From contig OY755038.1 in assembly GCA_963576565.1 (NCBI GenBank), forward strand, positions 135,859,348 to 135,923,347: DNA of 64,000 nucleotides, read 5' to 3'. How positions within the stretch are numbered: position 1 is the first letter of the stretch; every line of letters starts with the position of its first letter. Shown here piece after piece: positions 22,515 through 32,644 of this stretch. This stretch comes from Aspidapion aeneum. Lineage: Eukaryota; Arthropoda; Insecta; Coleoptera; Brentidae. The notes beneath the pieces were generated by a model. That model was not told the DNA's origin, did not search any database, and saw only the letters and a program-made list of their open reading frames with translations. Made by a program: the position numbers and the translations under genes.

Positions 22515-24068
22515 TTAATTTAAGTTTGGGGTTGGTTGTACATTTGTAAAATACGCGTTTTGTGAATTCGATTGAGTAGTTTGCGAGTTATTACAAATAC
22601 TCGTATGATCACGCTGGCCACAGATACGGCAAAAAAAAGTAGATTGACATAAATTTAAGGGATGCGATCTTAAACAATTGCTACACGCATTATTTTGCCT
22701 AACGTGGGCATTACGCTCCTGCATAGTTTTTGATACAAATACCGGGCACTGTGAAAAATTGTGAAATTGATTATTTGTACATAAACGACATTTGTATTTA
22801 TTTTGAAACAGATTCGAATTAAATTGTAAATTCGAATTATTTAATTGTTGTCTATTTGAATTTGAGTTGAATTGATTTGTATTTGAATTTGAGTTGTTTT
22901 GAGTTTCTGGAGTGAAACTAAAACTAGATTGATTTCGTTGTTGATTTGAATTAAAGAATTTAGATTGATTTGGTTGGAATTGTGAATTATTGCTAAATGA
23001 AGTTATTTTTGAGTTTTGAGGATTTTGAGTTGTATTTGCCACGTAAACTTGTGGTTGATATGGTTTTGAATGACTGTTGTAATTATTATTTGAATTGAAT
23101 TGTCGCTTAGGTGGATTTGGATATGATTTTTGTAAATTGTCTGATTGCATAGTTGAATAAGAAATATTTGGCATGATTTGAACTGATTCTAAGGCCCTAC
23201 AATGATTTTTGAGGAACTCTGTAAGGTTTTCGTAGGTAGGAAGCTCCATTTTACTATATTCAATCTCAAAAGAAGTTCGTATTGAGGTAGTTAAACGCGA
23301 AAGAAGCATGTTGAAAAGTATGAAATCCCAATGTTGAGTTGGAAAACCTAATAACTCTAAAGCAGAGATATTTTCATTAAAACTATCGAGTAAAGTTCTA
23401 AGATCCTTGGAAGAGCAATTATTTTTTAAGGGAACCGTACTATTTACGGTGTTCCAGTAGCTTGTTGCCAAAAGTCTTTTGTTTTGGTATCGATCTACTA
23501 GTGTTTGAAAAGCAATATTGTAATTATTATCATTAATAGGCAAGTGTTTTATTAAACTGAGTGGTTCACCACTTAAATATGAAATTAAATATCTAAATTT
23601 CCTTACTGGAGGCATATTAGTGTTGTGCACTAATGAGCAAAACATATCATAAAAAGTGACCCACTTTAATAAAGTGCCATCGTAACATGGGACATCCAAT
23701 TTTAATAGATCCTTGTATTTATGACTGTGTGTTTGATTTTGAAGAGATACAAAATTGTCTTGAAAAGAATTTTGTTCTGGAAAAAGTTGATTGAAAATAC
23801 TTTTAGTTTGAAAATAAAAATTGTCTGTGTCTTCTCGTACCTTATCTTGCACTTTATATTCGTCATCGTTCTCCACTAGGCTAATGACGTCATTGTGCAG
23901 TTTTTTAAACTCGTCATAAAACTCTTCCAAGTTCTCATACCTTGTTTTGAAAATAGATTTTACATTTGAATCGGTTTGAGCCTTTATGGCTGCTGTGTCT
24001 GTTTCGGTAATCCGCGTAACATAAACTGTGCGTTTTTGCACTGCCTTATCCAGGCCGGTTTTAGTCAT
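22515..24068 (-). CDS. gag: BEL/Pao Gag, 517 aa, open frame
   Basis: The amino half has a helix-rich region of the DUF1759 type: VPCYDGTLLKWVTFYDMFCS (about residues 126-145), then KFRYLISYLSGEPLSLI and LVDRYQNKRLLA. It is followed by a leucine-rich HWDFILFNMLLSRL segment. Residues about 310-425 are a low-complexity Asn/Gln/Ser-rich stretch. The carboxyl end has cysteine-histidine modules resembling zinc knuckles (CRLCTNNQFHNFSQC and FCRICGQRDHTSIC). Gag assembles the virus-like particle and binds element RNA. The frame starts with ATG at 24068 close to the 5' LTR and stops at 22515. It is the only undamaged gene of this element. Confidence 0.9.
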   Translation of the reverse strand: MTKTGLDKAVQKRTVYVTRITETDTAAIKAQTDSNVKSIFKTRYENLEEFYDEFKKLHNDVISLVENDDEYKVQDKVREDTDNFYFQTKSIFNQLFPEQNSFQDNFVSLQNQTHSHKYKDLLKLDVPCYDGTLLKWVTFYDMFCSLVHNTNMPPVRKFRYLISYLSGEPLSLIKHLPINDNNYNIAFQTLVDRYQNKRLLATSYWNTVNSTVPLKNNCSSKDLRTLLDSFNENISALELLGFPTQHWDFILFNMLLSRLTTSIRTSFEIEYSKMELPTYENLTEFLKNHCRALESVQIMPNISYSTMQSDNLQKSYPNPPKRQFNSNNNYNSHSKPYQPQVYVANTTQNPQNSKITSFSNNSQFQPNQSKFFNSNQQRNQSSFSFTPETQNNSNSNTNQFNSNSNRQQLNNSNLQFNSNLFQNKYKCRLCTNNQFHNFSQCPVFVSKTMQERNAHVRQNNACSNCLRSHPLNLCQSTFFCRICGQRDHTSICNNSQTTQSNSQNAYFTNVQPTPNLN

Positions 24069-24433
24069 TTTAATTGATTAATTAGTAATAAGTATTATCA
24101 CTGAACACTACAACGTTTTTCACAATTTATTTTATTTTGTACACAAAGTTGTTTATATTGACCTTTGTTCACTCGCCCGTAGGTAAACAAAAAACAGGTG
24201 TTTGTCGACCGCGATTTTTAAAATTAGACTGCAGAAAAATTGATAAAATTTTTAAACATGTGTGAGGAAATTGGGTGGAGACAAAAGGCGTGTCGCTTCG
24301 TCACTGATAAAGCCTGCCCCCCGTTGGTCCTTAATGGCGTCGTAAAATTTTTAGATTTTTGGTTTTTGAAGAATGAATTTTGATTTTTGTTGTATTTTTT
24401 TGAATATTTGGATCGAGGGACCATAAAAATGAA
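24069..24433 (-). other. BEL/Pao 5' leader with candidate primer-binding site
   Basis: The leader lies between the 5' LTR and the gag ATG. On the minus strand TGGTCCCTCGATCC begins within a few bases of the LTR edge (about 24410-24423). Its complement ends in ACCA, as expected of a tRNA 3' end. The tRNA was not identified. Confidence 0.45.
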
Positions 24434-24821
24434 TGCACAAGACATACACCCTTTCGATAGCTTTAGGCGCTGGTTAAACTTTTAACGCATTAAGGATAAA
24501 AATGGAAAATAACGCGAGAACCATACAAAATGTCTATTGACACCTACCTTGCTATTTCTCGGCGGTACAAATTCCATTCACTGGGCGCCCAGGCTTCTAC
24601 CAGAGTTCTTGAGTTGATCGAAATCACTGTGAGGAGTTGAGGTAACGGATTGGAAAGATTTTAGAATTGATTGGCACTAATTGCAAAATTGAATTGCAGT
24701 TTTGGAAACCGAGTAAAAACACGCCAGTTTCAATATGGAGGTTACAACCTATATGGTTCAGTGCAACGGAATAATTAACATTTAGGAAAATTAACTAAGT
24801 ATTATTTGTCTTGCACGTACA
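24434..24821 (-). repeat. 5' LTR of the BEL/Pao element
   Basis: Starts TGCACAAGACATACACC and ends TTGCACGTACA. It lacks the ~68-bp block present in the left LTR. The sequence after it (ATGACGTAACC) begins the right copy of the duplicated flank. Confidence 0.75.
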
Positions 24822-25250
24822 ATGACGTAACCTATGCGTTTAAGATATACTTTTTTGTAATGGCACGTTTATTGTGCTTTTGACTGTGTATTCAGCTTTA
24901 GCTATTAACTCGTTGGTATTTTTTAAATTATTATTTTTTATCTTGGGAATACATTATTTTTAAAATTTTGGATAAACCGGGTTCAAATAACATGTTTTTT
25001 TTCTAGAAAAATACATTACAAGGTTACCAACTTTTGTATTACCAACTATTTTTCACTATCAATTGGTAAAAAAACATTTTTTAGTCTTATGATCTTGACA
25101 TTTAAAAAGGCAATAAACCACTATTTTAAATACACGCCTTTTTAACTTGATTTTTTTGTGATGATTTTGGTTTCCTATACCACACGTTAATTTATGGATC
25201 TTAGGCTTTAAAACTGTGTATCTCATATATGTGAGTTCTGTTATAGAAAA
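24822..25250 (+). repeat. Duplicated flank, right copy
   Basis: It aligns with 8782-9209 with only a handful of differences, and ends where 9205-9209 meets the left LTR. Confidence 0.8.
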
Positions 25251-25405
25251 TATAACTATATTTTCTATGCTTCTGTGAAAAAATTTCGAGTTAATGACGC
25301 ATATTTCAACGCATAAACCTTTTCGTAGAGTTTTTTTCAACGGTTTATTATTATATTATAATATTTATTTATATATTCGTAATGTCTCAACATAATTCTA
25401 ATGTT

Positions 25406-25573
25406 TATTAATAAAATTTCGGACTTCCATTGTCTTTAACTATTTTAAACACGACGTTTCGGTTAGCAAGTATCTCTAATCATTTTCAGTTGTAAAACTG
25501 GTTAGAGATACTTACTAACCGAAACGTCGTTTTTAAAATAAATAAATACAATGGTAGTCCGAAATTTTATTTC
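25406..25573. mobile_element. Hairpin MITE, copy 1
   Basis: AAAATTTCGGACTTCCATTG at the left and its inverted form at the right, with nearly the whole length self-complementary around CTAACCGAAACGTCG. Related copies are at 33640-33785 and 62897-63075. Confidence 0.8.
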
Positions 25574-25798
25574 TACTCAATCGTTGTCTACGAGTTTTAA
25601 ACAAAAATCTAATGTTTATGCTTTTTTTTACGGTTATGCGCACTCGCAAGGAGATCCCTATCACGCTCGAGAAGCGCTAGGCTAGGCTTTATTCTTAGTT
25701 AAGAAACTAATTTAAAGTTAAATTCATTTTAACCTCAATGACCTTTAAGTAGTATTTCAAAACTAAATCTAAAAAACTTAAAAATTATACCATGTTTA

Positions 25799-25965
25799 GG
25801 GAACGTCCTTAAATAACGTAATGCAAGACTTCAGGATTTTTGACAACCCCCTCCCTCCCTCGTAACGCATTTTCAAGAAAAAACACATTAAAAAAACATT
25901 CAGTGTAACGCAAGGCCAAACCCCCCTCCCCCCCCTAGAGCGTTACGTAATTTAAGGACAGTCCC
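25799..25965. mobile_element. Harbinger-like MITE, 167 bp
   Basis: Termini GGGAACGTCCTTAAATAACG and the imperfect inverse (CGTAATTTAAGGACAGTCCC) are flanked by TTA at 25796-25798 and 25966-25968. The TTA duplication and GGG ends fit a PIF/Harbinger-type MITE. The centre holds C-rich runs. Confidence 0.7.
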
Positions 25966-25979
25966 TTATTGGTAAAAAA

Positions 25980-28900
25980 ATTATTGACTTTATTTTAGAT
26001 TTAAATACTGTATAAATCTACGAGCTTAAAAAAAGTTTCATACATATAAGGTTCTTATATAATGAGGCATATTCCACGCTGCGTTGGAATGTGCCTCATT
26101 ATCTCAAAATTTCATCACAGAAGTCAAATATAGTAAGATACACAGTTTAAAAGCATAAAAATTATAGATTAACGTGTGGTATAAGAAACTAAAATCACCA
26201 CAAAAAAATCAAATTAAAAAGGCGAGTATTTAAAATAGTCGTGTCTTGATCAAAAATTAATTATTTTTTTTTTTAGGTTTAGAGGCATTTAAAATGTTTC
26301 AAGGTCATAGGAGTAAAAAGTGTTTCGTACACAGTTGGAAATTAACCAAAGCTAAACATACAGTCAAAAGCACAATAAGCGTGCTATTATAGGTTACGTC
26401 ATAAAGATTTTAGGAGGCCCCAAACAAAAATTTTTCAAAAAAATATTATATTTCAAATTTGTAAATTATTCACTCATCGGCTGGTTGCGCCTGATAACTA
26501 TTTTTTTTTTTCGTTTATCAACAGAAGGCATTCGCTTAAAAACGACCCCTTCTTTTTTAAAATTGGTGTATAAATTAAAAAAAATATATTTAATTTAAAC
26601 TAATGTCGATATAATCCACGTTGCGTAGGAATAAGCCTCATTATCTCAAAATTTCTTCACAAAACTCAAATATATGAGATACACAGTTTAAAAGCCTAAG
26701 AATCATAGATTAACGTGTGGTATAGGAAACCAAACTCACCACAAAAAATTCAGTTTAAAAACACGAGTTTTTAAAATAGTAGTTTTTTTATCAAGAATTA
26801 ATTGTTTCTATTTTTTATGTTTAGAGGCTATTGAAATGCTTCGAGGTCATAGGACTAAAAAATTTTTTTCACCAGTTGATAGCTTTTTTAATCGAGAATA
26901 ACGCCTAGCATAAAAATGAGAATTATGGTAGGACATTATATAACTAAATATTTTAATATAATAATATACCGTCGATGAAAACCGAACGAATATGTTTATG
27001 CCTAGGAATATGCCTCTTTATCTCAAAATATCTTTACAGAACTCACATATCTGAGATACACAGTTTAAAAGTCTAAGAAACCTAGTTTAACGTGTGGTAT
27101 ACATAAGCAAAATCACCACAAAAAAATCAGGTTAAAAAAGCGAGTTTTTAAAATAGTAGTTTTTTGATCAAAAATTAATTATTTCTATTTTTTATGTTTA
27201 GAGGCTTGTGAAATGTTTCAAGGTCATAGGACTAAAAAATGATTTTCACCAGTTGATAGCGATATATTTCGAAAGTAATGGCAATACATAAGTTGGTGAT
27301 TCTGTAATGCAATTTGCTAGAAAAAAAAAATAAATGTTTTTTGAAACCGGTTCATCCAAAATTTGAAAAATCATGTGTTCCCAAGATAAAAAATATTAAT
27401 TTAAAAAATAACAACGAGCTATTAGCCACTGCTGAATACACGGCAAAAGCACAATAAATGTGCCGTTACAAAAAGGTATATCCTAAACGCATAGCTTACC
27501 CAGTCAAGATTTTAGGTGGCCTCAAACAAAAATTATGCAAAATAAAAAAAAATAAAAAACTATTACAAGAAATTTGTAAATTTTTTGCTTATCGGCTGTC
27601 TGCGCCTGATGGCCAGTTTCTTTTGGTTGGTTGGTTTTTTTTTAAATTGGTGTATAAATTTAAAAATAATTAAATATAATTTTAACTAATGTCGATAAAA
27701 TCCACGTTGCGTTGGAATATGCTGGTAACGTTGTAATGCATTTTGCCCGAAAAAAATTAAATGTTATTAGAACCCGGTTTATAAAAAATTTGAAAAGTTA
27801 TATGTTCCCAAGATAAAAAATAATAATTTAAAAAATAACAACGAGTTATTAACCAAAGCTAAATACATTGTCAAAAGCACAATAAATGTGCCATTATAAA
27901 AAAGTATATATTTAATGCATATCTGACCTCGTAAAGATTGAAAGAAAGATTGATTAACCAAACAAAAATTTGAAAAATAAAAAAAATATTACAACTTTGT
28001 AAATGTGTCTTACTAATCACAGTGGCGCACCCAGGAATATTAAGCTATTTTTTGTGTTTTTTTCTGAAATATGTCGAAAATATGTAAAAAAATCTAAGGC
28101 TTGGGGGGGGGCGGGGAACCGCCAGCTGGTTAAGCCTGATGATTAAATTTTTATTGTCAGTAAACACAAAGCATTCGCTTAAAAACAACACCTTTTTTTT
28201 AAATTGTAATATATATTTTTAAGAAATTTAATATAATTTAAACTAATGTCGATAAAATCCAAGATGGCGCCCTCCCACCACCCTTCGCAAGTTTGAAAAA
28301 AAAAAATTAAACGTAGCTTAAGCCGGCAGATCTACAGTTAAAAGTACGTTTCGCCACCTCAAAGATCGCACGATAAAACCATTTCTACATAGCCCACCTT
28401 CCCTACTAATATATAATTATCAATTTTTTTTTTACATTTGACGTGCTTAAAGGTCATTAAAGTCAAAATAAATTTTATTTATAACTAGCCACTTTATTTG
28501 GGAATAACGCCTAGCATAAACATTAGAATTGTGGTAGGGCATTATATAAATAAATATTATAATATAATAATATACCGTCGATGAAAACCGAACGAAAATG
28601 TTTATGCCTGAGAATATGCCTCTTTATCTCAAATTTTCTTCACAGAACCCACATATCCGAGACACACAGTTTAAAAGCCTATGATCCATAGATTAATTTG
28701 TGGTACAGGAAACCAAAATCACCATAAAAAATTCAGGTTAAAAAGGCGAGTTTTTAAAATGCTAGTTTTTTTATCAAAAATTAATTATTTCTATTTTTTA
28801 TGTTTAGAGGCTTTTGAAATGCTTCGAGGACATGGACTAAAAAAATGTTTTTCACCAGTTGATAGCTTTTTTAATCGAGAATAATGCCTAGCATAAAAAT

Positions 28901-29742
28901 AAGAAATATGATAGGACATTATATAAATAAATATTATGTGTATGTTATTATCTATATATTATTAATTATTATATACCATCGATGAAAACCGAACGAAAAT
29001 GTTAAAGCCTGGGAATATGCCTCTTTATCTCAAAATTTCTTCACAGAACTAACATATCTGAGATACACAGTTTAAAAGCCTAAGAAAAATTTATTATTTC
29101 TATTTTTTTTTATGTTTAGAGGCTTGTGCAATGTTTCAAGGTCAAAGGACAAAAAAATGTTTTCCACCATTTAATAGCCACACATTTCATAAGTAATGGG
29201 CAATAAATAAGTTGGTAATTCTGTGATGCATTTTGCTAGAAAAAAAAATTAATATTTTTTGAATCCCGTTTGAATTTGAAAAATGATGTGTTCCCATGAT
29301 AAAAAATATTAATTAAAAAAATTGCAATGAGCTATTATCCACACCTGAATACACGGTCAAAAGCACAATAAATGTGCCATTACAAAAAGCTATATCTTAA
29401 ATGCATAGCTTACCCAGTCAAGATTTTAGGTGGCCTTAAAGAAAAATTTTGAAAAATAAAAAAAAAATTAAAAATGATTACAAGAAATTTGTAAATTTTT
29501 TGCTTATCGACTGTTTGCGCCCGGTCGCCAGTTTTTTTTTGGTTTAACAACATAAGGCATTTGGCTAATAACGACACCCTTTTTTTTTAATTTGGTTAAG
29601 AAATTTTAGAAAAAAAATATAATGCCGATAAAATTTAAGATGGCCCCCCCCCCACCTCCCTGTGCGGGTTTGGAGAAAAAAAAACTACTTTTTAAACTTA
29701 CCTTAAGCCCCTAGATCTACAGTTAAAAGGGCGTTTTGCCAC
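25980..29742 (-). repeat. Right array of the large inverted-repeat element (reverse copies)
   Basis: The dispersed family of 6241-9209 appears here in reverse, in at least five partial units (landmarks TATCTCAAAATTTCTTCACA near 26100, 26640, 27020, 28630 and 29030). A short foreign block with a G-run lies near 28020-28115. The last ~90 bp (29640-29742) are the inverted partner of 6250-6400, including the GATCGCACGA block. No ORF is credible. Confidence 0.75.
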
Positions 29743-30157
29743 CTCAAAGATCGCACGAGAATATGGAAAATCTGCCCTACTAAAAAGAAGGAGATTACAG
29801 GAAGAAGGGTATGATGACGAAGAAATTAATTCCATCATATTAAACTTGGGAATAACAAAAAAGGCGAAGGGAGTCAAATCCTCGGGTGTAAAAACGAACA
29901 TTACCTTTGAAGATTATGTTGAATGTCTTGATAGTTTTAAGCATAAGTCAATTTCGCAAAATCTTATTCGGTCAGAGAACCATCAGGTACAATCTATCAC
30001 CCAGCTTAAGATTGCCCTTTCACCATATGATGATAAAAGGTATCTCGTTCCTGAGACGGACGAAACGTTACCGTGGGGACATTATAGCATTCGAAAGATA
30101 AGTTCAGATTTTACCGCCGAAGCCATGGAAGAAAGCGATGGTGAACTACTTTACTGA
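29743..30157 (+). pseudogene. Family-B DNA polymerase, C-terminal piece
   Basis: From about 29855 the frame reads KKAKGVKSSGVKTNITFEDY, then HQVQSITQLKIALSPYDDKR and LPWGHYSIRK, and stops at 30157. This is the usual carboxyl end of the protein-primed family-B polymerases to which 348-800 and 5706-6240 belong. Some 35 residues upstream (REYGKSALLKRRRL and an EEGYDDEE segment) are in frame but are not part of the polymerase as I know it. They may be an extension or come from something else. The three pieces have the same strand and the right order. Confidence 0.8.
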
Positions 30158-30697
30158 AAATATTTAGCATCTTTTAACCACTTTTATAAAGAGACACAGA
30201 TACTTTAGATTTTTTGTCAATTTGATATCATATAATAAGTTAATTTTGCATGAGTAAACGCAAGTATTCTGACTTGATTGTCCCTTCATTTAAATAATTG
30301 TACACAAACAGTATAATTTGCATCAGTTCAAGGAATTTTACAAATATTATAGTCGCTATTTATATTTTCATGATACTACTAACACCTAAATATAAAATAA
30401 TATTATAAGTACTTTCGGTCAGTTCTTTTGCGTCTATACATTTTGTTACACCAAAGATGCCATACCATGTTTATTCAGTCCATTGCGATAATTTATACAG
30501 CACACGTCGTAGTTTTTTGTACCTACTCTATTTAGTATTCGTAAATCTTCGCTTACTTTCGGGAATCCTCGGACTCAGATGTGATCTTAGAGAGTGCTGG
30601 GTAAGGTTAAAATTACTAAGAAAATGTTAATAATTATTGCAATCCAAATTGTTGAAATAGTCCCCAGTTAAAATATATCGTTATCAAAATAGACTAT
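30158..30697. other. Unassigned AT-rich sequence
   Basis: Immediately downstream of the polymerase stop. I see no ORF, repeat or structural element that can be named. Confidence 0.5.
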
Positions 30698-30936
30698 TTT
30701 TATTTGGTCTACATTTTAAGTTATTTAAGTGGCTAGTACTGATACCCTTTTTATAAATATCGTGAAAAGACAATAATCTGTTTGGTTTTCACTTTCTCCA
30801 ACGTCGATCATGAGGATACGAATGATCCCGACGTTGGAGAAAGTGAAAACCAAACAGATTATTGTCTTTTCACGATATTTATAAAAAGGGTATCAGTACT
30901 AGCCACTTAAATAACTTAAAATGTAGACCAAATAAA
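30698..30936. repeat. Near-perfect palindrome, 108-bp arms
   Basis: Left arm 30698-30806 starts TTTATTTGGTCTACATTTTA. The right arm 30829-30936 is its inverse. The spacer is only 22 bp and is itself weakly palindromic (GATCAT...ATGATC). I could not find a mismatch in the arms by eye. The right arm ends 16 bp from a LINE 3' end. Confidence 0.9.
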
Positions 30937-30951
30937 TTTTTGGAACAAACA

Positions 30952-31369
30952 TTACATGTTAAAATTGCTTTGAAGATATTTCTCGAGAGAGTAAAAAACA
31001 TTTTGTATAAGGTAATTTTTGATTTTTTTCTTAAACGATTCAATCTGGAGGACTTTAGCCTCATCTGGCAGAACATTAAATAGCTTAATGCCATAGTAAT
31101 CAGTACCTCTTCTTGTTCTTTGTAGTCTGTGGTAGCTAGGAACCAAATTTTCTCGATTTCTTGTAAAACATGGATGTACATCGCTATGTGTTCTAAAGCT
31201 ATCAATGTTCTGTTTTACAAAAGTTAGACACTGAAATATGAACATACAAGGTAGTATAAGCAATCTCAGTCTTCTAAAACTATCTCGGCAACAATCACGA
31301 TATTTTATACCTGCAATGATTCTTACACAGCGTCTTTGAAGTTTAAAAATTTGTGAAGAGTTAGTTAAC
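30952..31369 (-). pseudogene. LINE ORF2 carboxyl terminus (Jockey/CR1-like)
   Basis: The minus strand encodes IFKLQRRCVRIIAGIKYRDC, then a SDVHPCFTRNRENL segment, then YYGIKLFNVLPDEAKVL and FKKKIKNYLIQNVFYSL. This is the familiar post-RT tail of Jockey/CR1-type LINEs (a K-x-x-R-ILxG motif, an HxxxTR motif, and KLFNxLPxxIK). The copy is 5'-truncated, as is usual for target-primed reverse transcription. It is open over its whole length from about 31369 to the stop at 30952. Its 3' side runs into the palindrome. The upstream side meets the 11-bp minisatellite. Confidence 0.8.
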
Positions 31370-31535
31370 GTGACGCTAACGTGGCGCCGACGTGACGCTA
31401 ACGTGACGCAAACGTGATGCTAACGTAACGCTAACGTGACGCAAACGTGACGCTAACGTGATGCAAACGTGACGCAAACGTGACGTTAACGTGACACTAA
31501 CGTGACACTAACGTGACACTAACGTAACATAAAGT
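31366..31535. repeat. 11-bp minisatellite (AACGTGACGCT)
   Basis: About 14 tandem units of AACGTGACGCT with variants GACGCAA, GATGCTA and GACACTA. The unit drifts to AACGTGACACT at the right end. Confidence 0.9.
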
Positions 31536-31968
31536 GACAGAATACCCATATCACTCATTAAATCATACATTGGTCACATGTTAAACATCACAAACAGCTT
31601 TAATAATGCCTTTTTAACTAACACTTCGGTAATTTGGCTAGATAACAGACAGTTATTTGAACAAATTTAAATGGTTATCTAAATTGCTCTAAGCAGCTCT
31701 TAAGAGCTGTAAAACAGATCCAACCATCAAAATACTAAAATCCAACACCTACCGGGTAGACCCCTCGACACATCGCTGACGCACACCTGCGCCGTCGGGC
31801 TGGTGACATTTGACAGATTTAATTTGACAGACATTTCAGATGTTTGACAGCTGGCATTTGACACCTTAACACTGACATTTGACAGTTGCCACTTGACTTA
31901 GACCATCACTCTGCCACCGAGGCTCATCTCCTTTTTTTCACCCCCTACTAATCTCTACCTCTCGCTAT
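31536..31968. other. Unassigned, with scattered TTTGACAG motifs
   Basis: Between 31800 and 31890 the string TTTGACAG or ATTTGACA appears several times at irregular spacing. No gene is seen. Confidence 0.4.
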
Positions 31969-32047
<79 letters not shown>

Positions 32048-32060
32048 ACACATACACATA

Positions 32061-32106
<46 letters not shown>

Positions 32107-32160
32107 CACACACACACAAACACACACACACACACACACACCACACACACACACACACAC
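31969..32160. repeat. (CA)n microsatellite
   Basis: About 190 bp of CA dinucleotides with a few TA and C interruptions. Apparent Cys/Val ORFs on the minus strand are translation artefacts. Confidence 0.98.
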
Positions 32161-32644
32161 TACCCAACTTCTCGCTCAACGAAAAAAACAAACATCCTGC
32201 TACCACGCCTCTTAATATTTGAAACCCCCATCCCCACATCCCCCCTCCTTATTACCTAACACAAAAAATACATACTCTTTTACCCGTCTACCAACATACT
32301 GATAACATAACACTCCATTTTTCCTTACCTACTTTCGAAACTCCAATTTTTAATACCTACCACAAAAAAACATATCGTACTATTCACCTCTGTATGTAAA
32401 ACACGCCTGCCAATAACCTGATGATATAATACACCACTTCTTATCGCTCAGCAAAAGCGCTTTGTTATGTCGTAACACTCGTTTGTCTGCGTGTGACCTT
32501 GACTGGTTCAATTTTTGCTAACTTGAACCTTAGCGTTTTCATATGGGAATTAACATAGGAAAAGAGGCCGAACTCTTGTTGCCTATTTACTGACCTCCAA
32601 AAGCGCTGGGAAATCATTGCTTAGAAAATTAGGGTATGCCGCAC
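32161..32644. other. Unassigned, C/A-rich then AT-rich
   Basis: No ORF or repeat unit is recognised. The array family begins at its right edge (AGTAGAGCACATGAACTATG). Confidence 0.4.

Larger units (their letters stand above)
9210..24821 (-). mobile_element. BEL/Pao LTR retrotransposon, decayed and with a nested insertion
   Basis: Direct LTRs lie at 9210-9661 and 24434-24821. Between them on the minus strand are gag (24068-22515), protease remnant, RT-RNase H, integrase and the integrase C-terminal domain, the normal BEL/Pao order. An 8,636-bp TIR element interrupts pol at 13110-21745. Without it the element would be about 7 kb, a usual BEL/Pao size. Frameshifts near 22335, 12850 and 10470 and stops near 12171 and 11300 make pol non-functional, while gag is still open. 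Confidence 0.85.

Noticed and set aside
31948..32239. Cys/Val-rich ORFs on the minus strand
   Set aside because: They are translations of the (CA)n microsatellite in three frames, not genes.
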